NCBI GenBank assembly: GCA_022788085.1
Contig: JALEWA010000006.1
Location: 1-64,000, forward strand
Length of the DNA stretch: 64,000 nucleotides
Direction of reading: 5' to 3'
From: Lachnospiraceae bacterium
GTDB taxonomy: Bacteria > Bacillota > Clostridia > Lachnospirales > Lachnospiraceae
The notes below the pieces were generated by a model. The model was given only the letters and a program-made list of their open reading frames with translations, ran no database searches and was not told where the DNA came from. Made by a program: the position numbers and the translations under genes. The stretch's first letter is position 1; each line of letters starts with the position of its first letter. Of the stretch, positions 7,474 to 16,002 are shown one piece after another.

Positions 7474-8409
7474 ATGGCTAACATTTATAAGGGAGTATCA
7501 GAAATCATAGGAAAAACACCTTTAGTAGAGGTTACGAATGTAGAGAAGGCACATAATGTGAAGGCAAGAGTGCTTGTAAAGATTGAATACAGAAATCCAG
7601 CAGGAAGTGTGAAGGACAGAGCAGCATTATACATGATTAAGGATGCGGAAGAAAAGGGATTATTAAAGGAAGGCTCTGTTATCATTGAACCTACATCAGG
7701 TAATACCGGAATCGGTCTTGCAGCACTTGCAGCAGCAAAGGGCTATCGCGTCATTCTTACTATGCCGGAAACGATGAGTGTAGAGAGAAGAAATATCTTA
7801 AAGGCATATGGAGCTGAAATCGTTCTGACACCGGGAAGCGAAGGAATGAAAGGTGCTGTTGAGAAAGCAGAATCGCTTGCAAAGGAGATAGATGGTGCAT
7901 TTATTCCGGGTCAGTTTGACAATCCTGCCAATGCACAGGCACATTATGAAACAACAGGACCGGAAATATGGGAGGATACCGACGGGGAAGTGGATATATT
8001 TGTCGCAGGTGTCGGTACAGGTGGAACGATTACCGGAACGGGAAGATATCTGAAGGAAAAGAACCCTGATATTAAAGTTGTAGCGGTGGAGCCAGATGCT
8101 TCTCCTGTATTATCAGAAGGAAGGGCAGGTGCACATAAGATTCAGGGAATTGGTGCGAACTTTGTTCCAAGTCTGCTTGATACGAATATTTATGATGAAA
8201 TCATCAGAGTAGAAAATGAGGATGCATTTACAGCATCTAAAGAGTTGACTAAGAAAGAGGGCATTTTAACCGGTATATCTTCCGGTGCAGCACTTCATGC
8301 AGGCATAGAGCTGGCAAAACGTCCTGAAAATGAAGGAAAGACGATTGTTGTACTTCTTCCTGACAGCGGGGACAGATATTATTCGACACCTTTATTTACA
8401 GAGGTATAA
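7474..8409 (+). CDS. cysK: cysteine synthase (O-acetylserine sulfhydrylase)
   Basis: This 311-residue PLP enzyme converts O-acetylserine and sulfide to cysteine. Motifs in order: PLP lysine K47 in NPAGSVKDRAA, the substrate loop PTSGNTGIGLA (about residues 73-83), the phosphate loop GVGTGGTITGTG (about 179-190) and the C-terminal GISSGAA. It is the usual CysK length. It follows metY after the palindromic element at 7268-7386, so it may be on the same transcript or driven from within the gap; I see no clear promoter. With the desulfurase upstream it closes a cysteine supply-and-use cluster. Confidence 0.95.
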   Translation: MANIYKGVSEIIGKTPLVEVTNVEKAHNVKARVLVKIEYRNPAGSVKDRAALYMIKDAEEKGLLKEGSVIIEPTSGNTGIGLAALAAAKGYRVILTMPETMSVERRNILKAYGAEIVLTPGSEGMKGAVEKAESLAKEIDGAFIPGQFDNPANAQAHYETTGPEIWEDTDGEVDIFVAGVGTGGTITGTGRYLKEKNPDIKVVAVEPDASPVLSEGRAGAHKIQGIGANFVPSLLDTNIYDEIIRVENEDAFTASKELTKKEGILTGISSGAALHAGIELAKRPENEGKTIVVLLPDSGDRYYSTPLFTEV

Positions 8410-8484
8410 AAAGAAGTAGTTGTTCAGACACATCTCAAATCCGCAGTAACATGTTATAAATTGACAGTCAAAAAATATAATATA

Positions 8485-8513
8485 TTGCAAATAACTGAAA
8501 ACTGTGTTAATAT
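8485..8513 (+). promoter_or_regulatory. candidate promoter of the chemoreceptor gene
   Basis: TTGCAA (8485-8490), a 17-base spacer and TAATAT (8508-8513). A TTGACA at 8461 has no well-placed -10 box. No sigma-28-like flagellar promoter was seen. Confidence 0.5.
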
Positions 8514-8536
8514 ACAATTAAGTAAGGCGAGACAGT

Positions 8537-8570
8537 AGGACAATTGCATCAAAACAATTGTCCTTTTCTG
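8537..8570 (+). terminator. terminator-like hairpin in the chemoreceptor leader
   Basis: AGGACAATTG (8537-8546) pairs with CAATTGTCCT (8555-8564), followed by TTTCTGTTCTTTT. It either ends cysK read-through or, given the promoter just upstream, acts as a leader attenuator. Confidence 0.6.
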
Positions 8571-8625
8571 TTCTTTTATGATATATATGGGGAGTAAATT
8601 TGCGTGAGAAAGGTAGGATTCTGTG

Positions 8626-10371
8626 ATGAGTAGGCAGAGTGGTAAGAAAAATGACAAGAAAAAAGCCGGATTAAAGCTGATGGCACAGCTGTTACTGGTA
8701 GTATCGATACCTATGCTGATACTATTTGCTTTTTCCATATTAGCAATTCGGGCAATAAGTACGAATGTCGCCGAAAGAATGGTGCAACATGAATTGAATG
8801 CTGCACAGTATGCATTTGAGGTAGCAGTAGGTAATATATCTAAGGGCACCTATATGTATGCTAATGGAAAATTCTATAAAGGAGAGTCTAATCTGAGTGA
8901 TAATACGCAGTTTTTTGATAATTTCAGTGCTGAGGTTGATTTGCAGGTGGCTGTATTATATGGTGATACTTATGCTGCTACCAGCCTTGTAGACAAAAAC
9001 GGTACGCGGATTACAGGAACATCAGTAGATGCAGAAATCGTAGAAAGAGTTATCAATCAGGCTCAGAGTTACTATTCTGATGATATTAGTATTGGTGGAA
9101 GGACATATTATGGTATGTATTGTCCACTGTATCAGTATAATTCCGAGGAAATCATTGGTATGACCTTTGTTGGTCTGGAAAAATCTAAGATTAGTGATGC
9201 ATATATGAGTCAGATGATAGCAAACAGTATTTTCTTATGTATCATTGTAGCTTTAGGAATTCTGATAACAGTGGCATTTGTGATTATGCTTCTGAAAGCA
9301 ATTACCAAGGTAATTGGTCACTTAGGAGAGGTAGCCAAGGGGAATCTTAATCTCCAGATAGGAGACAAGCTGTTAAAACGTAGTGATGAAATTGGTGACA
9401 TAGCAAGAAGTGTAGAGACTCAGATACAGAGTCTTGGTGAAATCGTAAGTAATATTCTTCATACATCAGATAGCCTTGATGGCATTTCAGGAAGCTTTAG
9501 CCAGTCTTTTGGAAAAATGACAGAATATATCGGTAATGTTGACACCGCAGTAGAGGAGATGGCAAAGGGCTCTACACAACAGGCACAGGATACGCAGAAT
9601 GTAGGAAACGAAGTGCAGTCTATGGGACATGCAATCGACAGTACCTCTAATAATATTGAACACTTGGTAAGCAGTACTGAAAAAATGCGAGACTATAACA
9701 GAAGCGTTGATAATACGTTAGTTGAACTGATACGAATTAGCGAGGAGACAAGGCAGGCATTTCATGTTGTATATGAGCAGACGAACGAAACAAATCAATC
9801 CGCTCAGAAAATTCAATCTGCAGCAGATGTAATTACTGATATTGCTGACCAGACAAACCTTCTTTCCCTGAATGCAAGTATTGAGGCAGCCAGAGCCGGT
9901 GAACATGGAAAAGGATTTGCTGTTGTTGCAGATGAAATCAGAAAGCTTGCAGAACAGTCAAGAGAGTCTGCAAGCCAGATTACAGAAATCATTGAACTAT
10001 TGATTCGAAATTCCAATACAACCGTTGATGAGATGCAGCATGTAACAGAAATCATTAATAAACAGGGCGAAGAGCTTACACAGACGAAAAACGTATTTGG
10101 AGAGCTTAATGAAGAAATTAAAGAGGTGGGAAGTGCAGTTGATAATATCCGTGGTGAAGTAGAACAGCTTAATCATTTAAAGGAATCTGTTCTTGGAGCT
10201 GTGGAAAGCCTTGCATCAATTGCCGAAGAGAATGCAGCAAGTACACAGGAAACTTCAGCATCCATGCAGGAACTTAGCAGCATTGTAAATGATTGCAGTA
10301 AGGATGTAAATCAAATTGTTACTATGTCTGAGACCTTAGCAGAAAATACAAATCGTTTTACCTTGAGATAG
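8626..10371 (+). CDS. methyl-accepting chemotaxis protein with Cache sensor
   Basis: This 581-residue transducer would sense an extracellular ligand and signal to CheA/CheW. Order: basic cytoplasmic start, membrane segment (about residues 19-45), a single Cache-type sensor domain (about 50-190), a second segment (about 197-222), HAMP (about 222-275) and the MCP signalling domain with the hairpin tip [28 protein letters not shown]. Glu/Gln-rich heptads on both sides are candidate methylation sites. ATG 8626 has AAGGTAGGA upstream; the GTG at 8623 is also in frame. The gene stands alone with its own leader and terminator. Its ligand is unknown. It implies a motile, chemotactic cell. Confidence 0.93.
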   Translation: MSRQSGKKNDKKKAGLKLMAQLLLVVSIPMLILFAFSILAIRAISTNVAERMVQHELNAAQYAFEVAVGNISKGTYMYANGKFYKGESNLSDNTQFFDNFSAEVDLQVAVLYGDTYAATSLVDKNGTRITGTSVDAEIVERVINQAQSYYSDDISIGGRTYYGMYCPLYQYNSEEIIGMTFVGLEKSKISDAYMSQMIANSIFLCIIVALGILITVAFVIMLLKAITKVIGHLGEVAKGNLNLQIGDKLLKRSDEIGDIARSVETQIQSLGEIVSNILHTSDSLDGISGSFSQSFGKMTEYIGNVDTAVEEMAKGSTQQAQDTQNVGNEVQSMGHAIDSTSNNIEHLVSSTEKMRDYNRSVDNTLVELIRISEETRQAFHVVYEQTNETNQSAQKIQSAADVITDIADQTNLLSLNASIEAARAGEHGKGFAVVADEIRKLAEQSRESASQITEIIELLIRNSNTTVDEMQHVTEIINKQGEELTQTKNVFGELNEEIKEVGSAVDNIRGEVEQLNHLKESVLGAVESLASIAEENAASTQETSASMQELSSIVNDCSKDVNQIVTMSETLAENTNRFTLR

Positions 10372-10374
10372 TAA

Positions 10375-10410
10375 AAAATCCACTCATGAGGATGTACATG
10401 AGTGGATTTT
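10375..10410. terminator. bidirectional terminator between convergent genes
   Basis: AAAATCCACTCATG (10375-10388) pairs perfectly with CATGAGTGGATTTT (10397-10410). A/T runs on both sides serve the chemoreceptor gene on the plus strand and the ECF gene on the minus strand. Confidence 0.88.
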
Positions 10411-10419
10411 CTTTCTATG

Positions 10420-11007
10420 TTATTTACCGATTTCAGGAAGCAGATCAGCTTTTCTCATGGCAGGTCTTAATGCCATATATACAGCTACGGATACGATGGT
10501 TGATGTAACAGCATTAATGGAGGTTGCTGCAACATTCCATGCAAGAGTTAATTCAGCAGCAGGCTTACCAAGAATCAATAGCTTATAATAGTAACCTACT
10601 AATGGATCAAAGATGACATTGAATAAGAGCCCACCGATAGCTGCAAGGACTGTCCAAATAAATACATGCTTTGTATCATTTGAAGTAGATATTTTTCCAA
10701 GTTTATGTGCAATCAGACCTGTAATCAGACCGATGCAGAATTTTAAGATAAAGGTCTTAGGAGCATAAACAATATATACAGGGTCTAACAGGTCACCAAT
10801 TGTCATACCAATTGCACCACCGATTCCACCATATACGCCACCAAGAAGCAGAGCACCAAGTACACATACAGCGTTTCCGAGATGGATGCTGGTTGCATCG
10901 CCACCGGGAAGTGTGATTTTAATTTGTAAGAAAGTAAATACAACATAGGATAATGCGGCCATGAGACCTGTTAATGCAATTTTGTAAACTTTATCATTTT
11001 TTTTCAT
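10420..11007 (-). CDS. ECF transporter S component (substrate-binding membrane subunit)
   Basis: This 195-residue protein is almost wholly hydrophobic, with about six membrane segments. The stretch GDATSIHLGNAVCVLGALLLG followed by GGIGGAIGMTIGDLLDP is typical of small S components of energy-coupling-factor transporters, which bind a vitamin or metabolite and use a shared EcfAAT module encoded elsewhere. Read on the minus strand, GAGGTG stands directly before ATG 11007; the GTG three codons earlier is part of that ribosome site. No riboswitch is visible upstream, so the substrate cannot be named. Confidence 0.8.
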   Translation of the reverse strand: MKKNDKVYKIALTGLMAALSYVVFTFLQIKITLPGGDATSIHLGNAVCVLGALLLGGVYGGIGGAIGMTIGDLLDPVYIVYAPKTFILKFCIGLITGLIAHKLGKISTSNDTKHVFIWTVLAAIGGLLFNVIFDPLVGYYYKLLILGKPAAELTLAWNVAATSINAVTSTIVSVAVYMALRPAMRKADLLPEIGK

Positions 11008-11237
11008 AACGTTCACCTCATAATATGTATTAATCTATTTGTTAATTAGTATAGTCAAAACTGGTTATTTAGAAATGTACAATTTTAAAATTAATTTAAA
11101 GGACAGTTACAGGTGACATAAAATTTCATATTTATATTGATTTTTTACCATAAATAGGATTAAATATAGATAGAACCCTTAGATTTCGGGCGTATCAGAC
11201 AAAAGGGTAAGGGGTTAAGGAAGGGGCCAGGAGAAGT

Positions 11238-11759
11238 ATGAGCAATTATGATCAAATGAGTAACACAGAAGTAGCAATTATCCCAAAGGGAACAGTCATT
11301 AATGGAAATATAGAAATTTCAGGAAAACTTGAAATGTATGGAACGATCAATGGAGATATCAATTCTAATGATCGTGTAAATATATGTGGAGATGTAACCG
11401 GTAATATTAAGGCAAGGGATATCTATACAAAGGATTCTTTTATTGAGGGCAACATCAAATGCGATGCCGGTGCAGTAGTTCGTGAGAATACCGTAATTCT
11501 TGGTGATATCGATGCAGAAAGTCTGATGGTAGATGGTGCTATTCAGGGTAAGCTTGATATAAAGGGAATGGTAACAGTAGGTGACAAGGCAATTGTTGAT
11601 AGTGATATTAAGGCAAAGTCCATTCAGGTAAGTAATGGTGCAGCACTTAACGGATATTGCTCTTTATGCTATGCAGATATTACACCAAAGAAATTTTTCC
11701 CGGAAGAGAGTGCACCGGTAAAGGAAACTAAGAAAACGAACAAAAAGAGTGCATCATAA
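11238..11759 (+). CDS. bactofilin (polymer-forming cytoskeletal protein)
   Basis: The product is 173 residues with a central right-handed beta-helix visible as short hydrophobic/glycine turns (about residues 18-140), for example GNIEISGKLEMYGTINGDI. Flexible ends flank it, the last being Lys-rich (KETKKTNKKSAS). Bactofilins self-assemble into filaments at the membrane and place cell-wall or motility machinery. An AGGAG site precedes ATG 11238. It has its own terminator. What it organises here cannot be read from the sequence. Confidence 0.88.
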   Translation: MSNYDQMSNTEVAIIPKGTVINGNIEISGKLEMYGTINGDINSNDRVNICGDVTGNIKARDIYTKDSFIEGNIKCDAGAVVRENTVILGDIDAESLMVDGAIQGKLDIKGMVTVGDKAIVDSDIKAKSIQVSNGAALNGYCSLCYADITPKKFFPEESAPVKETKKTNKKSAS

Positions 11760-11784
11760 TGTATAATGAAATAAATAGCAAAAT

Positions 11785-11820
11785 AAAGAACCTGTTGCAT
11801 AGTATGTAACAGGTTCTTTG
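11785..11820 (+). terminator. terminator after the bactofilin gene
   Basis: AAAGAACCTGTT (11785-11796) pairs with AACAGGTTCTTT (11808-11819). Confidence 0.8.
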
Positions 11821-11854
11821 CGCATGGTGTGGTTGATGAAAGGTGGTTTATGCT

Positions 11855-13045
11855 ATGGGAACTTATTGCAGGGGAACAAAAGAGGATTTGGATGAATTAT
11901 TAGACTTGGCTAATATGGTGTTTAGCATGTCATCAGGAAGTGTTGATTTTGAGAGACTGTTACCAAAGGCTTATTCAACAGAGCGGAATATGCTTGCAGA
12001 ACATCATCTGATAAAAGAGAATGACAGGATAAAGGCTTTGATTGATGTACTGCCAATAGAGCTTAAAATGGGAGAGGAAAGCATAAAGGCCGGTTATGTC
12101 GGAACAGTCAGTGTCCATCCAAAGGCTAGGGGAAAGAAATATATGATTACCCTGATGGAAGAGATGGAGGCACAACAAAGGATAGATGGTACCGATATTC
12201 TGATCCTGGATGGAAACCGCCATCGTTATCAGCATTATGGCTTTGAAAGAGCCGGTTTGAAATACTGCTTTAATATTACCGGTGACAGCATCAGGCATTG
12301 CTGTAATGCAAAAGGACATAAGGAAAAGGAATATTCCTTTGAGCTTATTCACCAAGAGGATGAAGAAAGAATCAATGCGGCGTTTGCACTGTATCAGAAA
12401 CGAAAAGTAACGGCAAGAAAGAGGGAGGACTTTTATCTATGTCTTAGAAGCTGGGAAGCAGATACCTACGCCGTTTTGGCTGCCGGAAAATGCATTGGCT
12501 ATTTGAATGTATCTGCAGACGAGGGGAATGTATTTGAAGCGGAGCTTGAGGAGATAAATGAACTTCCTTTTGTCATCAGGTCTTTTATGACAGAGTTTGG
12601 TATTGACGAGCTTGGAATGAATATAGGAATGGATGAAGTCGCAAAGCTGGAAATATTAGATCGCATGAGTGATTATTATACAGTAAATACCTCTCATTTG
12701 ATTAAGATTTTAAATTATGAAAAGGTATTGCATTTTTTATTCGCATGGAAACTGACAGCTTTGGAAGATACTCACGGCATACAGGAGGGAAGCTTTGTGA
12801 TTGGAGTGCGTCCGGAAAGGAAGGACAGACAGAATAATTATGCTTTGAAATATAAACAGGGCAAAGTGCTTGTAGAAAAAACAGACTTGGAAGCAGATGT
12901 GGTTCTGGAAGAAAAAGAACTGGTAAAGACGTTAACAACAAGCTATTACTTTCATGTCGTGCAAAAACCGGACAGTCCGTTTCAGAATGCCCCAAAGGGC
13001 TGGTTCCCATTGCCCTTCTTCCTGCCGGAGGGGGATGCCTTTTAA
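11855..13045 (+). CDS. GNAT N-acetyltransferase, Eis-like
   Basis: This cytoplasmic protein has 396 residues. The N-terminal third is a GNAT domain with the acetyl-CoA loop VSVHPKARGKKYM (about residues 87-99) and the motif DGNRHRYQHYGFERAG. A second GNAT-like half and a C-terminal SCP2-like domain follow, the layout of the Eis family. Eis proteins acetylate amines, sometimes aminoglycosides; the substrate here is unknown. ATG 11855 with GAAAGGTGG upstream is chosen over the GTG at 11843. It is separated by a terminator from the bactofilin gene and followed by a hypothetical gene. Confidence 0.82.
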   Translation: MGTYCRGTKEDLDELLDLANMVFSMSSGSVDFERLLPKAYSTERNMLAEHHLIKENDRIKALIDVLPIELKMGEESIKAGYVGTVSVHPKARGKKYMITLMEEMEAQQRIDGTDILILDGNRHRYQHYGFERAGLKYCFNITGDSIRHCCNAKGHKEKEYSFELIHQEDEERINAAFALYQKRKVTARKREDFYLCLRSWEADTYAVLAAGKCIGYLNVSADEGNVFEAELEEINELPFVIRSFMTEFGIDELGMNIGMDEVAKLEILDRMSDYYTVNTSHLIKILNYEKVLHFLFAWKLTALEDTHGIQEGSFVIGVRPERKDRQNNYALKYKQGKVLVEKTDLEADVVLEEKELVKTLTTSYYFHVVQKPDSPFQNAPKGWFPLPFFLPEGDAF

Positions 13046-13202
13046 GGAACTTTGGTTCGCACATCGGCTAAAGTTTTGTTGGAAAATGCCGATATATACT
13101 ATAACCCGTTTTGGCAACATCAGGAATGGGATAAAGTACAGATTTGCATAGAATACCGGATAAAGGGAATTATTCGGAAAAAGTCACACGGAGGTGGCAA
13201 TT

Positions 13203-13748
13203 ATGTACAGCAGGAAGCCGATGGAACGGAATCTGCTGCACAGGCTTTCCCATATTACTGACATCCAAAAACAGACAGTGCTTCAGAGTAGGGACATAAA
13301 GGATGCCCGAATGGAGAGCATGTCAATGCAGCAGGCAATTGCATTTTATATGCAAGGTATCATGGCAGAGGGAATTCCACAGCCAAAGCAGAAAAAACGG
13401 GTGTCCGGCCGCAGGGAACAGGCTGAGGAAGAAGGACATCAGGCAATGGCAATTATGGAAGTGTGCCGGATTTCCAACCAAAGAAAAGAGGATGCGAAGG
13501 ATCGCACCAAAGAAGACAGAGACAGACAAAGAAGGTCACCGGGTGTACCGATGGGCAATGTACCGGATATGGAAGAAGAAATTATTCTGCCACAGACATC
13601 CTATGATATGCTGGATGTAAATCGTTGTGCAGGCTTTCTTTTATATTCCTATGATAAGCATGGTACACATAGCATACTGGGAGAAGATAATAAGCCGGGA
13701 GGCTATGGTGGGCGGATAACGAATGGTGAATTTGGAAGAAAAGCATAA
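13203..13748 (+). CDS. hypothetical protein
   Basis: The product is 181 residues, rich in Arg, Lys, Glu and Gln, with no membrane segment and no motif I recognise. A strong CGGAGGTGG site stands at normal distance from ATG 13203. The middle (about residues 60-115) is very polar and likely disordered or coiled. The C-terminal 60 residues look more folded (for example LPQTSYDMLDVNRCAGFLLY). It may be cotranscribed with the Eis-like acetyltransferase, 157 bases upstream. A competing frame (13052-13261) overlaps its 5' end but has a weaker start. Confidence 0.55.
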   Translation: MYSRKPMERNLLHRLSHITDIQKQTVLQSRDIKDARMESMSMQQAIAFYMQGIMAEGIPQPKQKKRVSGRREQAEEEGHQAMAIMEVCRISNQRKEDAKDRTKEDRDRQRRSPGVPMGNVPDMEEEIILPQTSYDMLDVNRCAGFLLYSYDKHGTHSILGEDNKPGGYGGRITNGEFGRKA

Positions 13749-13755
13749 AATAGGC

Positions 13756-13785
13756 TTGCTAAAATTTACCCTTTTGCGCTATAAT
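13756..13785 (+). promoter_or_regulatory. candidate promoter of the fbp leader
   Basis: TTGCTA (13756-13761), an 18-base spacer and TATAAT (13780-13785). Transcription from about 13792 would produce a leader with the small ORF and terminator listed next. Confidence 0.6.
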
Positions 13786-13812
13786 TACCTCATTAAGAGG
13801 TGGTTGTCCGTT

Positions 13813-13884
13813 ATGACGAGAATAAAACCGGAAAAATCCGGAAATATAAGAAAGTATTATATTTGCATTATGATGAGCGTTTGA
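13813..13884 (+). CDS. 23-residue leader ORF before fbp (putative)
   Basis: The ORF starts MTRIKPEKSGNIRK, continues through a Tyr-Tyr-Ile-Cys-Ile-Met-Met stretch, and stops at TGA 13882-13884. The stop lies within the left arm of the terminator hairpin at 13875-13898, so a ribosome reaching it would keep that hairpin from folding. AAGAGG at 13796-13801 is a distant ribosome site (about 11 bases), so translation is plausible but unproven. The layout is that of a ribosome-controlled attenuator. Confidence 0.4.
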   Translation: MTRIKPEKSGNIRKYYICIMMSV

Positions 13885-13903
13885 GAAATCAGACGCTCTT
13901 TTT
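13875..13903 (+). terminator. intrinsic terminator in the fbp leader
   Basis: GAGCGTTTGA (13875-13884) pairs with TCAGACGCTC (13889-13898), with one G-U pair and a GAAA tetraloop, followed by TTTTT. It lies between the promoter at 13756 and fbp. Confidence 0.8.
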
Positions 13904-13948
13904 ATATCTTTGTTAAAACTGTAACTATGTGGAAAGGCAGGGAATAGC

Positions 13949-15871
13949 ATGGAAGAAAAGTTAGAATATACACCAATGATTTCGGAGGAGAAGCTCAAAT
14001 ATTTACGTCTGCTCTCAGAAAAGTATCCGTCAATACCGTCTGTATGCAGGGAAATCATTAATTTGAAAGCAATTTTGAATCTACCAAAGGGTACAGAGCA
14101 TTTTATGAGTGATCTGCATGGAGAATACGAAGCATTTTCCCATATACTGAATAATGCGGCAGGTGTCATCAAGGAAAAGGTAGATATGATTTTTGTGACA
14201 CGACTGTCACCAAGAGAACGACAGGAAATCTGTACGTTGGTTTATTATCCGGTGGAAAAACTGCAACGATTAAAGGAGCAGCATGTTGTAACACCATATT
14301 GGTATAAAATCACGTTAAAGAATCTGATTGAGCTTGCCAAGCTGTTATCATCAAAATATACTCGTTCTAAAGTTCGAAAGGCGTTACCGGAGGAATTCAG
14401 TTATATTATTGATGAACTTTTGCATGCGCAGCCGGATGAAGATAATAATCAGTATATCTATCATGAAAAGATTATTGATACGATTATTGACATTGGAAGT
14501 GCTGATGCCTTTATCGAAGCGCTTGCCAAACTGATCAAGCGTCTGGCAGTGGATCATCTGCATATTGTAGGAGATATTTTTGACAGGGGAAGCAGCGCAG
14601 ACCATATTATTGAGCTCCTGATGCAGTATCATTCCCTTGATATTGAGTGGGGAAATCATGATATTCTATGGATGGGAGCTGCATGCGGAAGTGAGGCTTG
14701 TATCGCCAATGTCCTGCGTAACAATATCAAATATAATAATATTGAGATTCTGGAGAATGCTTATGCGATCAGTCTTAGATCCCTGACTCTTTTTGCAGAG
14801 AAAACATATCCGATGCTGTCACCAATGAAGGCAGCGCTGAAAGCGATATCCGTAATTCTTTTTAAGCTGGAAGGGCAGATTATCATGCGTCATCCGGAAT
14901 ATGAGATGGTAGACAGGCTTTTACTTGATAAGATGGATTTAGAGAAGGGAAGCGTCCGTATTGGAGATAAGGAATATGCTTTAAATGATACCTATTTTCC
15001 GACTTTGCAGGAGGGTGACCGATATCTTCTGACGAAGGAAGAGGAGCAGGTCATGAAAGATTTGAAATCTGCCTTCTGCAATAGCCAGGTGCTCCGCACT
15101 CATGTGGAATTCCTTTATGAAAAAGGCAGTATTTATCGATGCTACAATGGAAATCTTTTATTTCATGGGTGCATCCCATTGGATGAAAACGGAGATTTTG
15201 ACGGTATGAAAATAGGGGATCGGGTATATCGTGGCAGAGAATATATGGATTATGCGCAAAGGACAGCGCGCCTTGCTTATTTTGAGCAGAACGAGTCACG
15301 CCTTGATTTCATGTGGTATCTCTGGTGTGGTAAAAAATCACCATTATCAGGAAGAAATATCAAGACCTTTGAGCGTACTTTTATTAAGGATAAGACAGCA
15401 TGGGAAGAGGAGAAGAATCCTTATTACCGCTTTTACCAGCAGGAGGAAGTATGTGCAAGAATATTAAATGCCTTTGGACTTCATTCTCCCATGTCTCATA
15501 TTATTAACGGTCATACACCGATTAAGGTGGCAGACGGGGAGTCTCCCGTTAAGGCTAACAACAGGCTGGTTGTGATTGATGGAGGCTTTTGTAAGGCTTA
15601 TCAAAAGACAACAGGAATTGCGGGTTATACCTTAATTTATAATTCCCATGGAATGAGACTAAAAGCTCATCAGCCATTTGAAAGTATTGAGAAAGTATTG
15701 GAGGAGAATAAGGATATTGAATCCACCTCGAATTTCTTTGAAATGGAGCCTGAGCGTGTTATGATTAAGGATACCGATAATGGAAAGACGATTTTAGAGA
15801 CGATTCGTGATCTGGAGCTGTTACTTGCAGCTTATCGAAGAGGTACGATTCAGAGCTTCTCTAAAGTATAA
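13949..15871 (+). CDS. fbp: fructose-1,6-bisphosphatase, class III
   Basis: This 640-residue gluconeogenic enzyme hydrolyses fructose-1,6-bisphosphate to fructose-6-phosphate. It is a metallophosphatase: SDLHGEYEAF (about residues 53-62), GDIFDRGSSAD (about 208-218), EWGNHDILWMGAACGS (about 233-248) and the late GHTPIKVADGESP (about 514-526) supply the metal ligands. The length matches the Firmicutes class III enzymes, and no frameshift is seen. A GGAAAGGCAGGG ribosome site precedes ATG 13949. The leader with a small ORF and terminator suggests control by premature termination. The two aldolase genes at 29775 and 33021 act in the same pathway step region. Confidence 0.95.
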   Translation: MEEKLEYTPMISEEKLKYLRLLSEKYPSIPSVCREIINLKAILNLPKGTEHFMSDLHGEYEAFSHILNNAAGVIKEKVDMIFVTRLSPRERQEICTLVYYPVEKLQRLKEQHVVTPYWYKITLKNLIELAKLLSSKYTRSKVRKALPEEFSYIIDELLHAQPDEDNNQYIYHEKIIDTIIDIGSADAFIEALAKLIKRLAVDHLHIVGDIFDRGSSADHIIELLMQYHSLDIEWGNHDILWMGAACGSEACIANVLRNNIKYNNIEILENAYAISLRSLTLFAEKTYPMLSPMKAALKAISVILFKLEGQIIMRHPEYEMVDRLLLDKMDLEKGSVRIGDKEYALNDTYFPTLQEGDRYLLTKEEEQVMKDLKSAFCNSQVLRTHVEFLYEKGSIYRCYNGNLLFHGCIPLDENGDFDGMKIGDRVYRGREYMDYAQRTARLAYFEQNESRLDFMWYLWCGKKSPLSGRNIKTFERTFIKDKTAWEEEKNPYYRFYQQEEVCARILNAFGLHSPMSHIINGHTPIKVADGESPVKANNRLVVIDGGFCKAYQKTTGIAGYTLIYNSHGMRLKAHQPFESIEKVLEENKDIESTSNFFEMEPERVMIKDTDNGKTILETIRDLELLLAAYRRGTIQSFSKV

Positions 15872-15939
15872 TTCTTTTGTAAAAAGTAGTAGATTTTTGG
15901 TATTACATCGTTGTATAATACACTGATGTGAGTTGGAAA

Positions 15940-15959
15940 ACGTGCGCTTTGCCGCACGT
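15940..15959 (+). other. hairpin in the pyrG leader
   Basis: ACGTGCG (15940-15946) pairs with CGCACGT (15953-15959). There is no U-tract, so it is not a terminator. A TATAAT at 15914-15919 may be the -10 box of pyrG, but I see no good -35 box. The Bacillus-type G-run pyrG attenuator is not evident. Confidence 0.4.
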
Positions 15960-16002
15960 ATAGTGCTTTTGTACAGCATGGAAGCAGAAAGGAATTATCA
16001 TT

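Noticed and set aside
13052..13261. 69-codon frame overlapping the start of the hypothetical gene at 13203
   Set aside because: It begins with TTG and only a weak ribosome site, and overlaps a frame with a much better start. The translated tail looks protein-like, so it is not fully excluded.
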